A stretch of DNA of 64,000 nucleotides from Leifsonia sp. TF02-11. Lineage in GTDB: Bacteria; Actinomycetota; Actinomycetes; Actinomycetales; Microbacteriaceae. This document shows, one piece after another, positions 26,401 to 35,608 of this stretch; the first letter of the stretch is position 1; each line of letters begins with the position of its first letter. The notes beneath the pieces were generated by a model. It was not told where the DNA came from. It was given only the letters and a program-made list of their open reading frames with translations, and searched no databases. The position numbers and the translations under genes are program-made. The DNA is taken from assembly GCF_017565305.1 (NCBI RefSeq), contig NZ_JAGEKP010000024.1, positions 248,001-312,000 of the forward strand, in the 5' to 3' direction.

Positions 26401-28998
26401 GCCGGTCACCGTCGCGCCGTGGCTGGCGTCGCCGTTGTAGGAGGCGTCGTCCAGCACACCCGAGAGGTCGTCGGTGAACGCTGCCGGCTCGGCCGCGGTG
26501 TATGCGACGTCGCCGGTGTTGGTGACCCTCACGGTGTAGGTGATCGTGTCGCCGGGCAGCACCGTGGTGGCGCTGGCCGTCTTGGCGACCGTGTACGAGC
26601 CGGAGGGAATGTCGACGAAACAAGCGGGGTCCGTGGAGCCGGCCGGGCAGGTGCCGCCGTTGCCGGTGACCACCGCGTTGTGCAGTTTCCGGTCACCCGT
26701 GTCCGGCGAGTTCACCGTGACCGAGTAGGTGAACGTCGCTGTGGCGCCGATCGCCAGCGGACCCGACCAGGACAGCGTCGGCGCGGCGTAGGTCGCCCCG
26801 CCAGTGACGTCGTTGTTGTAGGTCGCATCATCGAGCACCGCGGTCAGATCGTCCGACCAGGATGCCGGGTCGGCGGCGGTGAAGTCCGCCTGCCCGGTGT
26901 TGGTGACCGTGACCGTGTAGGTGATGGCGTTGCCGGGGATGACCTGGTTGGTGTCCACCGTCTTGGTGACACTGAAGGACTGGACCGGGGTCGTCGTCGC
27001 ACAGTCGCCCGGGACGGCACAACTGCCGCCCGTCCCCGGGACCACCGCGTTGCGCAGAACGTGGTCCCCGTTGTCGGGAGTGCGGACCGTGACCGAATAG
27101 GTGATCGTCTTCGTGGCCCCGACCGCGAGCGGTCCCGACCACGACAGGGTGTTCCCGGTGACCGTGGCCCCGTCGCTCGCATCGCCGTTGTAGACAGCGT
27201 CATCGAGCACGCCGGCGAGGTTGTCGGTGAACGATGCCGGCTGTGCCGCGGTGTAGGCGACGCCGCCGGTGTTCGCGACGGTCACTGTGTAGGTGATGGT
27301 CCCGCCCGGGCGCACCGATGTGGCCGACGCCGACTTCGACACGGTGTACGACGGCTTGGGACAGAGAGCGGTCGAGCGCACCTCCGCGTTGAAGCCTTCG
27401 GCGGGGTAGAGGCTCTTGACCTGCACGATGATGGTGTTCAGCCCGCTCTGCCAGCTGCCGGCGAGCGACGTGGTCGCGGCGGCGCCGGCCACGAAGCCGG
27501 CACCGACATACGGCGTGTTCGGGCTCTGCGGCAGGTTCGCACCGGTCTGGGCGACGCTGTTCACCCAGACGCCGGCGACGCTGTTGTCTGCCAACCACGA
27601 CATGTCGAGCTGGAACGAGGAGGGATCCACCGCGGGATCGAGGTTGAACTGATACCGGTAGTACCAGTCGCCGTACCCTGTCGACTGGTTCATGCCGTTG
27701 GCCGGCGGGACGTAGTTCGCGGAGATCCACTGCGACTTCCCGGACTGGCTCGACGCCCACAGAGTGTTGACCGCACCCGCATACGCCGGAGCGAAGGTGG
27801 TGCCGCCCGGAGGGAGGGCGGCAGGCGACGGGCCGGCGGGAGCGGTCGTGCTGGTCCCATGGTTCAACCCGTCGATCCCGCCGGCGACCGTCCACCGCTG
27901 GTCCACAGCGCCGTTCGCGAGCTGTGCACCGGTCGTCGCGTCGTATCCGGTGTTGAACACGGCGGGGTCCGTCGTGCACGTGACCGTGGGGAGCGGCGCG
28001 ACTGCGTACTGGATGACGACCTCGCCGCTCCCGCCGAGCGCCTGCTGGGTGCCCACACCGACGCCGGCGATGTACTGGAGCGCCGATGCGGAAGGTGCAG
28101 CGCTCGTGCCGGCGCTCATGTGCTCCGCGCCCGCCTGGTTCACCGCGCCGGTCACCGAGGGCGCGATGAAGTTGCTGCCGCCGTTCGCGCCGCCGACCAC
28201 GCCGCTGGAGAGGCGGGTCGTGCCGCCTCCTCCGGCGTACCCGCCGCCGCCGCCGGTGTTGGCCTCACAGCTCGTGGCGGGGTTGAAGAGACCGTTCACG
28301 CCCTGCATGGTCGGTTGGCCGCCGGAGAAGGAGTTCCCTCCCGCGCCGCCGCCGGACTGGTAGATGGTGGTCGGCGAAGGAGTACAGCCGTTCGCGCCCT
28401 CGCCGCCGCCTCCACCGCCGGCGACCAGCAGCGCTCTGGCCTGGGATGTGGCCGTGATCGGCGCAGTGCCGGTGAAGAGGCCCGACAGACCCCCGCCACC
28501 GCCGCCGTCGAGGTATATGTTCTGGCCGTTCCGCAGCGGCGCGCACGCACCGCCGAAGCCGTAGGTGGCCAGGCACGGATTCGGGACCGTGGTCGTCAAC
28601 GCGGCATCGTACCCGCCGCCGTTGCCGACCATGACCGAGAACTGCGTACCGGCTGTGACGGCGAGCGAGCCCTGCACGTAGCCGCCGGACCCGCCCGGCC
28701 AGCCCGAGCCGCCTGAGCCGGCGCCCCATGCCTTGACGTTGAGGCTCGTCACGCGGTTGGGAACCGTGAACTGCTGATCGGCGCCGGTGTACGTGAAGAC
28801 CACGCAATCCGTGTAGCCCGCGTCGGGTGTGCAGCCTGCGGCCGCCGCTGCGGTGCTCGCCGGGAGTGCGGCATGGGAGGTCCCCACGGCAGCGGAGGCC
28901 GCCGGGAGTGCGACAAGTGAGGACGCCACCGCTAGCGCGATGCTCACCCCTGCCGCGACAACGCCCCGCCTCGTACCGAACCTGCCCCGCAGCCTCAA
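23446..28998 (-). CDS. Giant DUF11-repeat cell-wall protein with LAXTG signal
   Basis: The protein has about 1,850 residues. The order is a signal peptide (1-38), a glycine-rich domain (about 55-320), a beta-sandwich region (about 330-545), ten tandem DUF11 immunoglobulin-like units (550-1803), then LADTG near residue 1812, a hydrophobic helix and RRRRASTKR. LAXTG is the signal used by class E sortases of high-GC Gram-positives, so it should be covalently wall-linked. The start is unusual: a GGGAGG site directly abuts the TTG at 29007, while the TTG at 28998 has a 9-base spacing, so I prefer 28998. The role is probably a stalk-like adhesin, inferred from the architecture. Confidence 0.88.
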   Translation of the reverse strand: MRLRGRFGTRRGVVAAGVSIALAVASSLVALPAASAAVGTSHAALPASTAAAAAGCTPDAGYTDCVVFTYTGADQQFTVPNRVTSLNVKAWGAGSGGSGWPGGSGGYVQGSLAVTAGTQFSVMVGNGGGYDAALTTTVPNPCLATYGFGGACAPLRNGQNIYLDGGGGGGLSGLFTGTAPITATSQARALLVAGGGGGGEGANGCTPSPTTIYQSGGGAGGNSFSGGQPTMQGVNGLFNPATSCEANTGGGGGYAGGGGTTRLSSGVVGGANGGSNFIAPSVTGAVNQAGAEHMSAGTSAAPSASALQYIAGVGVGTQQALGGSGEVVIQYAVAPLPTVTCTTDPAVFNTGYDATTGAQLANGAVDQRWTVAGGIDGLNHGTSTTAPAGPSPAALPPGGTTFAPAYAGAVNTLWASSQSGKSQWISANYVPPANGMNQSTGYGDWYYRYQFNLDPAVDPSSFQLDMSWLADNSVAGVWVNSVAQTGANLPQSPNTPYVGAGFVAGAAATTSLAGSWQSGLNTIIVQVKSLYPAEGFNAEVRSTALCPKPSYTVSKSASATSVRPGGTITYTVTVANTGGVAYTAAQPASFTDNLAGVLDDAVYNGDASDGATVTGNTLSWSGPLAVGATKTITYSVTVRTPDNGDHVLRNAVVPGTGGSCAVPGDCATTTPVQSFSVTKTVDTNQVIPGNAITYTVTVTNTGQADFTAADPASWSDDLTAVLDDATYNNDVTGGATYAAPTLSWSGPLAIGATATFTYSVTVNSPDTGDRKLHNAVVTGNGGTCPAGSTDPACFVDIPSGSYTVAKTASATTVLPGDTITYTVRVTNTGDVAYTAAEPAAFTDDLSGVLDDASYNGDASHGATVTGTNLSWSGALAVGQTITVTYSVTVDRPDTGDKSVKNTVRATTGGGACDPAGACTTTTPVRTFTVAKSSSPAGNVHPGDTVTYTVTVTNTGTGAFTAANPASFTDDLSKILDDARYNGDATGGATVTGNVLSWSGALAVGATITVTYSVTVKNPSTGDKVLTNAVVPGDGGSCATTGGCTTTNDIASFTVSKTASPTGSVSPGDTVTYTVTVTNTGSAAYTAASPASFTDDLSRVLDDASYNGDANNGATYTAPNLTWSGPLGVGQTTTVTYSVTVGAAGSGDGTLTNAVTPAPGTGGGCDPSATCTTSNPLKAFSLTKAASSTTVRPGDVITYTITATNTGRTAYTAASPARFADNLTAVLDDATYNGDATDGATYTAPTLAWALAIPVGGSVTVSYSVRVNDPDTGDHTLSNAVVPSGPDGSCAPGACTTTTPVQSFSVAKSADTNTVIPGGVITYTITVTNTGTAAYTAANPASWTDDLTQVLDDATYNGDATGGVAYAAPTLSWSGPLSVGASQTFTYSVTVNDPATGDRKLHNAVVTPPDGGCAAGSTDPACSVDIPSGSYSVAKTASSTTAAAGDIVTYTVTVKNTGDVAYTAAKPASFTDDLSSVLDDATYNGDASNGAVFAAPNLTWSGPLAVGQTVTVVYSVRVNDPDTGDKTLANAVRPTGRGGACDPAAQCTTTTEVQSFTVAKASSATTAAPGDVITYTITVTNTGRAAFTAAKPAAFTDDLSSVLDDATYNGDASNGATYSAPKLAWAVALPVGGTITATYSVTVNSPDTGDHELKNTVVPGTGGECDPAASCSTSDPVAGFTVKKTVDTANAMPGATVTYTITVTNTGKVDYTTAHPASFTDDLSRVLDDATYNDDATGGATYAKPVLSWSGPLTVGSTTTVSYSVKVTSPDTGDQLLANAVVTPSGGNCAVGADVAGCAVKTTIGDPPAAAGLADTGSTLAIPAIIVSALLALGGAAMVFVSRRRRASTKR
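23590..27351 (-). repeat. Ten tandem DUF11-coding repeats of about 376 bases
   Basis: Each unit encodes about 125 residues with the core KxxxxxxxxPGDxxTYTVTVTNTG, SFTDDL, VLDDATYNGDA, LSWSGPLAVG and NAVV. Units 2 and 7 share the ending TDPAC-VDIPSG and the opening SFSV.K..DTN, and units 3 and 8 share GDVAYTAA. This suggests that a block of five units was duplicated. Confidence 0.9.
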
Positions 28999-29306
28999 CT
29001 CGGTCAACCTCCCTCTGCGACACGATCAGGGCGGTTTTCGCGTGGCCGCAGAGGCCTTCCGCCTCGACCGGACCAGCCTGCCCCGCGCTGCAGTCAATCG
29101 AGCGAGCGACCCCCGGGCAACGACCGCACGTCGATTTCACCCCTCCGGATCACCCCCGGCCCTCCGTCGCGACACCGCGCCCGCAGCGACGCCCGTCAGA
29201 ACCCGCTGGGCCGTTGATCGGCGGCGTCCGCGGTCCCGTGGTTCACCGAGCTCCTCATCGCCTGCAATAGTTGCAAGTGATTCAGCTGCACACGCGACGC
29301 CGACGG
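28999..29306. promoter_or_regulatory. Divergent region between the surface protein and LuxR genes
   Basis: No gene is seen in about 300 bases. A palindrome TGCAATAGTTGCA lies at 29263-29275, just upstream of the LuxR start, and could be an operator. Confidence 0.4.
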
Positions 29307-31853
29307 ATGACGATGCCCACACCAGACCACACGAATCTCCCTCTGCTGCCGCCCGTCTTCCTCCACCGCCGCCGGGTGAGCGACCTCCTCGACGGGTCGG
29401 ACGGCCGCCCTGTCGTCGTCCGGGCGCCCGGCGGCTCGGGCAAGACCCTCGCCGTGGTCGACTGGCTCCGCAGTCGACGAGAGCGGGAGACCACGGTCTG
29501 GGTCGCCCTCGACGAACGCGCCGCCGAGTACGCCGGATTCTGGCAGCTGATGGCGGCGGCGCTCGTGCGCGCCGGGGCCGCGGACGAACGCCTGATCGAC
29601 TTCGTCCGCGGCTTCATCCCCGCAGACGTGGCGAGAGAGATCGTCGGCGATGTTCTGGCCGGTGCGGACGGACCCGCGAGGGTCGTGGTGGACGACGCCC
29701 ACCTGTCGCCGTGGCGCGCGTCCGCGGATCTCGTCTGGATGCTGCGCCGCGGCGTCCGCAGTCAGCTCGTCCTCACGACGCGTCGACGGAGCGTTCTCGA
29801 ATCCCCGAGCGCCGCGGCTCGGTTCGATCCGCTGGTACTCACCGAAGCAGAGCTCGCCTTCGACACCGCCGAGACCGTCGCGGTCGTCGAGGAGGTGGTC
29901 AGAAGCGGGCGCCCTCAGCCCCGGTTCAGTGCGGTGGAGTTGCACGAGGCGACGTCCGGGCACCCGCTCTCGACACGGGTCGCGCTCGCGGCCCTGCACT
30001 CCGAAGCGCAGGTGGACGCGGGGCTGATCGCGCAGCACACCGCGAACGACTTGCTGCCGGCCCACGGGGTGGAGCGCGATGTCGCGTTGCGGATCGCCCT
30101 CGCGCCCGCGGTCGACGACGAGCTGGCGACGACCCTGACCGGCCTGCCCGAAGCTCCCGCCATCGTCCGGTCGTTCGAGCACGAGGGCCTCGGCGAGTTC
30201 GCCGCCGACGGTCTCTTCAGCTTCCACGCCGTCATCGGCGAGGCGTTCGGCCGGCTCGCGCGCGTCGAGATCCCACCCGCCGAGTCGGCTCGGCTGCTGC
30301 GGATCGCGGCGCTCGGGCTGTCGAGACGCGAGGGCTGGGCCATGACCGCTCTCCGGCTCGCTTCCGAGGCCCACGCTCCCGACCTGATCTGGCGCTTCTT
30401 CGTCGACCACTTCTCCGAACTCATCAACCACCTCCGCCCGCTGACCAAGCACTTCCTGGAACAGGTGCCGAAGGAGACGATGATCGCGGGCGGCGGTGCC
30501 GCCGCGGCGCTCGCGATCGTGTTGGGCGAGGACGAACCCCGCCCCTCGCTCGAGACACTCACCCTGGCCAACGGCGCCCTCGAGACGCTGCTGGCGCGCG
30601 ACGAGCCCGCGGACATCGTCGACGCCTACCTGCACCGGCTCGCCATCTACGCCGCCTACCGCAGCGTCCGCCGCTACGAGGAGACCGTGGACGTCAGCGA
30701 CCGGCTGCTCGAGATGATGCTCCAGATGACCCCGGCCGAGCGCGGGCGCATCCCGGTGGCGATCAACCTGGGGATGATGCAGGCCGGCATCTCGAACATC
30801 CTGGCCGGCCGATTCGACCGCGCGGTCGAGGTGCTCACCCTCCTCGCGGAAGATCATCCCGTGCGCGTCCTCCACGTCCAGGCCTTGCGCGCCTACGCGC
30901 ACGCCGTCACCGGCAGGATGTCCGAGAGCCGCGCCTTCGTCGCGGACCTCCCCGTCGACCGGATGTCGCAGTGGCGCGCGAGCACCCTTTCGACGGGGTG
31001 GTACATCGCGCGCGCCGTGGGGGCGACGGAGGATCGCGATCCGCGGGCCGCCCTCGACATCCTCGGCGAGGTCGGCAGGCGGCGCGGCGTCATCGAGCAC
31101 TGGCCGTACCTCCTCTGGGCGGAAGGCCTCGCCTGGTTGGTGTCCGACGACCCGCTGACCGGACGCGAGCGCCTCCACCGCGCACTCGTCGAGAACCGGG
31201 ACCGTCCCGTGACGCCCGAGTCCCGGTCGGTCATGTTCGCCGCGGCGGCCGACCTGGAGCTGGCCACGGGACACCACGAGGGTGCCCGCGCGTACCTGAA
31301 GGACGACGCTGACGCCGCGTTCCCGGCAACCCTGCTCTCCCTGTCCCGACTCGCCCTCGCCGAAGACGACCCCACCCGAGCGGGCATCTACGCTCGCCGA
31401 GCCCTCGCTGCTCCCCGGCTCTGGACGCGACATCGCGCCGAAGCGTACGTCCTGGGCGCGGCGGCGGCCGAGCGGAGCGGACAGCGCGGCGCGGCGCGAG
31501 TCCTCGCCCACCGAGCCCTTGCCCTCGCCGAACTCGAGGGGCTGACCGTTCCCCTGGCGATGGTCGCCAGAGGGGATCTCGTGCGCATCCTCGGCGAGGA
31601 CGCCGATCGGCTCCCGCAGGGCTTGGCGAACCCGTTCGGAACGGCGGACGACATCGCACTCACGACGAGGGAGAAGTCCGTGCTCGCCGGGCTCGTCGCC
31701 GGCACCCGGATCCGCGACATCGCCACTCAATCCCACGTCTCGCACAACACGGTCAAGACCCAGGTGCGAGGCCTCTACCGCAAGCTCGGCGTCTCGTCGC
31801 GCGACGAGGCGGCGGCGATGGCCCGACAGTTCCGGCTGTTGGACAACGGCTGA
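29307..31853 (+). CDS. LuxR-family STAND (MalT-like) transcriptional regulator
   Basis: The protein has about 848 residues. The N-terminal NTPase has Walker A APGGSGKT and Walker B VVVDDAHL. A long helical repeat region follows. The C-terminus is a LuxR helix-turn-helix (LTTREKSVLAGLVAGTRIRDIATQSHVSHNTVKTQVRGLYRKLGVSSR). Such proteins switch on target genes when a ligand opens the NTPase. I chose the ATG at 29307. TTG at 29271 and GTG at 29277 are in-frame alternatives, and no start has a clear ribosome site. It is divergent from the DUF11 surface protein, its most likely target. Confidence 0.9.
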   Translation: MTMPTPDHTNLPLLPPVFLHRRRVSDLLDGSDGRPVVVRAPGGSGKTLAVVDWLRSRRERETTVWVALDERAAEYAGFWQLMAAALVRAGAADERLIDFVRGFIPADVAREIVGDVLAGADGPARVVVDDAHLSPWRASADLVWMLRRGVRSQLVLTTRRRSVLESPSAAARFDPLVLTEAELAFDTAETVAVVEEVVRSGRPQPRFSAVELHEATSGHPLSTRVALAALHSEAQVDAGLIAQHTANDLLPAHGVERDVALRIALAPAVDDELATTLTGLPEAPAIVRSFEHEGLGEFAADGLFSFHAVIGEAFGRLARVEIPPAESARLLRIAALGLSRREGWAMTALRLASEAHAPDLIWRFFVDHFSELINHLRPLTKHFLEQVPKETMIAGGGAAAALAIVLGEDEPRPSLETLTLANGALETLLARDEPADIVDAYLHRLAIYAAYRSVRRYEETVDVSDRLLEMMLQMTPAERGRIPVAINLGMMQAGISNILAGRFDRAVEVLTLLAEDHPVRVLHVQALRAYAHAVTGRMSESRAFVADLPVDRMSQWRASTLSTGWYIARAVGATEDRDPRAALDILGEVGRRRGVIEHWPYLLWAEGLAWLVSDDPLTGRERLHRALVENRDRPVTPESRSVMFAAAADLELATGHHEGARAYLKDDADAAFPATLLSLSRLALAEDDPTRAGIYARRALAAPRLWTRHRAEAYVLGAAAAERSGQRGAARVLAHRALALAELEGLTVPLAMVARGDLVRILGEDADRLPQGLANPFGTADDIALTTREKSVLAGLVAGTRIRDIATQSHVSHNTVKTQVRGLYRKLGVSSRDEAAAMARQFRLLDNG

Positions 31854-31881
31854 GGAGCTCCGAGGCCGACGCCTGCAGCGG

Positions 31882-33165
31882 TCACCGGGTCAGGGCGCGC
31901 CGCCTGCCCCGGAGACCCACGATCAGGCCGACGCCGAGCGCCACAGCTCCGGCGGCCGCCAGGGCGGCGGGCGTGGCGTCGCTGCCGGTCGCAGCGAGTT
32001 CGGGCCCGCCTGCCGGTGTCGTGACAGTCGCCGGGCCGGCGGACGTGCCAGTGCCCGGGTCGGTGCCAGGAGCGACGCCGCCCGCGGCGACGCGGAGGCG
32101 GACGCTGGCCGTGTCGCAGATCTGCGGACGGTCGCCGAGGCAGATCCGGTACGACACCGTGTAGGTGCCGGGCGCGGCCCCGGCCGGCACGGTGATCGTG
32201 CCGTCGGGGTTGATCGTCGCTCCGGTGAGTCCGCCGTCCGCGGTCAGGGTCGGGACGACCTCCGCGGCCGTCACCGCCGCGCCGCCGCGCAGGTCGTTGC
32301 CGAAGACGCTCGCGGTGGTGCCGCCGCTGGTGCCGACGATCGGGGTGGCGGTGACGTCGTCGTCGGTCGCGGCGAGGATCGGCGACGGCGCCGTCGCGCA
32401 GGATGCGCCGTCGCTGGCCACCCACGGAAAACCGGTGTCCACGAGGGAGGCGCTGGCGGTGTCGAGGCCCACGACCTCCAGCAGGTCGGGGACCGGCTGG
32501 CCGATCGGCCGAACCGTCGAGACATAGAGGTGGCCGTCGAAGCTGACCGCGGCCGGGCTGCCGATCGGGTTGCCCGCCACGGGGATCACGCGCACGGTCC
32601 CGGTGGCGGTGTCGACGGCCGCGACCGACCGGACCCCCATCACGTACATCGTGTCGCCGATGAATGCGAAATCACCGCTGCCGACGCTCTGCGACAGCGG
32701 GACGGTCGATACAGCGAGCGTCGTCAGGTCGACGCGCGTGAGAGCGGCGCCGCTCCCGGCCCACGCGACCCCGTGGGAGTCGATGCCGAGCGTCGAACTC
32801 GGGACGGCGATGCCGAGATCCGTCGCCGCTCCATCACTGCCGATCCGGTACAGCTCACCCGTTCCGTTGGTGTTCGCGTACAGGTAGCCGTCGACCGGGT
32901 TGTAGGCCAGGCTGTTCAGCGGGATCCCGGCCGGCGATGTCGCGATGGTCGTCGTCGCGCCCGACGGAGCTGTCCTCGTGATCGTGTCGCGACCCAAGGA
33001 GGTACCGTAGAGATCGCTCGTACACGGCAGCGCTGCGGCTTCCGCCGCCGAAGCGGTGACGAGCGCTCCCGTCAGGGCGAGACCGGCGGTCACCGCAGCG
33101 GCGATCGCTGCGCGAAAGCCCCTTCCGCTGTACCGTGTGCTCCCGAGCGTGCGGACAGCCGCCAT
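31882..33165 (-). CDS. LAXTG cell-wall protein with propeller-like domain
   Basis: The protein has 427 residues. Residues 1-43 are a signal peptide. Residues about 45-270 contain repeated short strands with GELYRIGSDGAATDLG and VAAVDTATGTVRVIP, resembling a beta-propeller. A module starting DDDVTATPIVGTSGGTTASVFGNDL is an Ig-like unit common in surface proteins. The end is LAATG, a hydrophobic helix and RGRRR, so it is a class E sortase substrate like the DUF11 protein. The ATG has GGAGG 7 bases upstream. It is convergent with the LuxR gene. Confidence 0.85.
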   Translation of the reverse strand: MAAVRTLGSTRYSGRGFRAAIAAAVTAGLALTGALVTASAAEAAALPCTSDLYGTSLGRDTITRTAPSGATTTIATSPAGIPLNSLAYNPVDGYLYANTNGTGELYRIGSDGAATDLGIAVPSSTLGIDSHGVAWAGSGAALTRVDLTTLAVSTVPLSQSVGSGDFAFIGDTMYVMGVRSVAAVDTATGTVRVIPVAGNPIGSPAAVSFDGHLYVSTVRPIGQPVPDLLEVVGLDTASASLVDTGFPWVASDGASCATAPSPILAATDDDVTATPIVGTSGGTTASVFGNDLRGGAAVTAAEVVPTLTADGGLTGATINPDGTITVPAGAAPGTYTVSYRICLGDRPQICDTASVRLRVAAGGVAPGTDPGTGTSAGPATVTTPAGGPELAATGSDATPAALAAAGAVALGVGLIVGLRGRRRALTR

Positions 33166-33271
33166 GAATTCGCCTCCATCGTCGTGGTGAGTCGGCGCAC
33201 CGACGCGCGTTGACGATACGGGAGAACCGTCGACGAAAGGGTCGAGGCGAGCGCGGGTTCACCCCCGCATT

Positions 33272-34784
33272 TCACCCTGACCGACGCGATGAGACCACGG
33301 CCGTCGCCGCTCCGCGACGAAGCGACGCGGCGACGAGCACCGAGAGAACGGCGAGCACAGCGGCGCACGCGTAGCTGTTCACGCGGAGGGCACCGGCGAA
33401 GGCGGCGAACACCACGTCGGCCAGGCGGCCCGCCGTGCGCGCGTGCTCGGCCAGCGCGACCGTGACGGTCGGGGGAAGCCGATGCGCGAGTCCGGTGCGT
33501 GCGACGGCGTCGCGGTAGCTGACCGCCGCGACGATGCCCAGGACGGCGACACCGACCGCGATTCCGAGTTCGTTGGCCGTCTGCGCCGTCGCGGCGGTGA
33601 TACCGCTCAGCCGAGGGGGAACCGAGCCCACCACCGTGTTCATGAGCACCGCGTAGATGGCCCCCATCCCTGCCACGGCGATGCTGTAGCCGGCGACGAG
33701 GACGAGCGCGCCGTTCCGGTCCGGGGCCTGAGCCATGACGGTCAGCCCGACGCTCATCACTGCGATCCCACCCGGTATCAGCGCGCGTGCTCCGATCCTC
33801 GCCGCGAGGAGCGCGCCGACCGGACTGACGACGACGATGATCGCGGTCTGCGGGAGCAGCCACATCGCCGCGACCTCCGGAGTGAGACCTTGAACCGTCT
33901 GCAGGTAGGTGGTCAGGAGCGGCTGCACTCCGCCCATGATCAGGGCGGTGACGAACAACGCGACCAGCAGTGGTGCGACTTCGGGCCGGCCGAGAACTCT
34001 CAGGTCGAGGAGCGGCTCGTCCCTGGTGAGCTGACGAATCACGAATCCGGCCAGCAGGCCGGTGCCGATGACCAGCACCAGGAGCGCCCAGAGCGTCGGG
34101 TTCGTGGTGAGTTCCGCCTTCACGCCGTACATGACGGCCAGAATCCCGAGCACCAGCGACGCGATGCTGGGCAGATCCATCGGCCGCCGCGCGCGAACCG
34201 CGTCATCGGGAATGAACCTCGGGCCGAGGAGGATGACCAGCGCAGCGACGGGGACGACGATGAGGAAGACGGAACCCCACGAGAAGCTCTGAAAGAAGCA
34301 GCCCTCCGATCAGCGGCCCGACGGCGACTCCGACAGCGAAGAAGGCCGTCCACATGCCCATTGCGACACTGCGCTGGCGCTCGTCGGCGAAGACGTCGCG
34401 GATCACGGCGATGCAACAGGGGATGATCGCCGACGCTGCGATGCCGATCGTCCCGCGCGCGACGATCAGCATCGTCGCCGATATGGAGAAGGCGGCGGCG
34501 ACGGATGCGCCGGCGAAGAGCCCGCACGCGACCAGAAGGAGGCGTTTGCGTCCGACGCGATCGGCGAGGCGGCCGGCCGGGATCATGAACGCCGCCACCA
34601 TGAAGCCGTAGATGTCGTTGATCCAGATGGATTCTGCCGCCGTGGGCTTCAGCGCCGTGTTCAGCGACGGGATCGCGAGGAGCAGCACACTGGAATCGAT
34701 GGCGACCAGCAGTCCGGGCGCGACGAGGAGGAGGTAGGACGATCGCTGGGCGCCGGTCCAGCGGATCGGCCTGATCGCGCTCAT
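33272..34784 (-). pseudogene. MFS drug exporter (QacA/EmrB type) broken by a +1 frameshift
   Basis: The N-terminal part (34784 down to about 34292) has the first helices, with AAFMIPAGRLADRVGRKRLL as the MFS signature loop and GPLIGGLLL. The frame then breaks. The second part continues in another frame with SFSWGSVFLIVVPVAALVIL and runs to 33272 with the remaining helices. Removing one base from the AAA run at 34292-34294 (TTT on the coding strand) restores a single protein of about 500 residues, reading GGLLLQSFSWGSVF as in 14-helix exporters. It overlaps the hydrolase stop by an ATGA. It is either a young pseudogene or a sequencing error. Confidence 0.85.
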
Positions 34785-35599
34785 CGCAGTGTCCGTCCAT
34801 CCGGATCCAGCCCGCTCGCGGCGAAGTCCGCGATGAGCCGGGCCATCCCCCGGGGATCCCTGGCGTTCGCGCTGTGGCCCTGACCCTCGATCTCGACGCG
34901 CGAGGAACGCGGAAGGACGGCCGCCAGCGCGTCGAGCCGGCGTCCGAGATGCGCGGGACTGCGGGAGCCGCCCACGAGCAGGACCGGTACCGGGATCGCG
35001 GCGTAGACGGACAGCCGATCACCGAGCTCCGCGATGCTCTTCGCGTCGAGGATCTGCCACGGGCCGAGCCTGCGCATGCGCGGGACCAGCGGCACCATCG
35101 CCCGGACGACCACGCCGAAGGCCGGCGGGAGTCCCACCATGTCCCGGACGAACAGCTGCATCGCCCGTCCGGGACGATCGTTCGCGAGCGCCTCGAGCGC
35201 CCGGTCGATGGCCGCATACGGGCTCGGCAGCTCGGTCTCCAGCGGGGGCTCGTAGAGCACGGCTCCGGAGAAGAGGTGCGGCGAACGCGCCAGGGCCTCC
35301 AGCGCCACGACCGCCCCCGATGAATGCCCGACGAGGAGGACAGGCGCCGCCAGGCCGGCCGCGATGCTCGCAACGTCCGCCGCTTCATCGGCGATGGATA
35401 CCGGACGGCGCGCCGACGGGCGGTACTGCCGCCGCGTGAACCTGGCGACCGTGTGGGCGGCAGCCAGCTCTCCGGCGACCTTCGCCCAGGAACGGCCGTC
35501 GTCCATGCCCGGGTGAACGATGAGGATGGTCGGCCCGCTGCCTTCCACCCGGACGTCGGCTCCGGTCGGGTCGTCCACGAGGTTTTCGTGCTCACTCAT
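34781..35599 (-). CDS. Alpha/beta hydrolase in a TetR-controlled operon
   Basis: The protein has 272 residues. It has the oxyanion region IVHPGMDDG, the nucleophile Ser93 in GHSSG, and a late GQGHS that supplies the catalytic histidine. The substrate is unknown. The family includes esterases and small-molecule hydrolases. It is transcribed from the region with two tet-type operators and is followed by the exporter gene with a 4-base overlap, so the pair looks like a degrade-and-export response to a toxic compound. Confidence 0.9.
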   Translation of the reverse strand: MSEHENLVDDPTGADVRVEGSGPTILIVHPGMDDGRSWAKVAGELAAAHTVARFTRRQYRPSARRPVSIADEAADVASIAAGLAAPVLLVGHSSGAVVALEALARSPHLFSGAVLYEPPLETELPSPYAAIDRALEALANDRPGRAMQLFVRDMVGLPPAFGVVVRAMVPLVPRMRRLGPWQILDAKSIAELGDRLSVYAAIPVPVLLVGGSRSPAHLGRRLDALAAVLPRSSRVEIEGQGHSANARDPRGMARLIADFAASGLDPDGRTLR

Positions 35600-35608
35600 G
35601 ATCAGCTC

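Noticed and set aside
23590-27351. CRISPR-like array
   Set aside because: The repeats are about 376 bases long, protein-coding and in frame, without unique spacers.
23380-28716. A 1,778-codon open frame opposite the DUF11 protein
   Set aside because: It mirrors the repeats of the real gene, is extremely rich in Arg/Gly/Val, and has no ribosome site. It results from the codon bias of the opposite strand.
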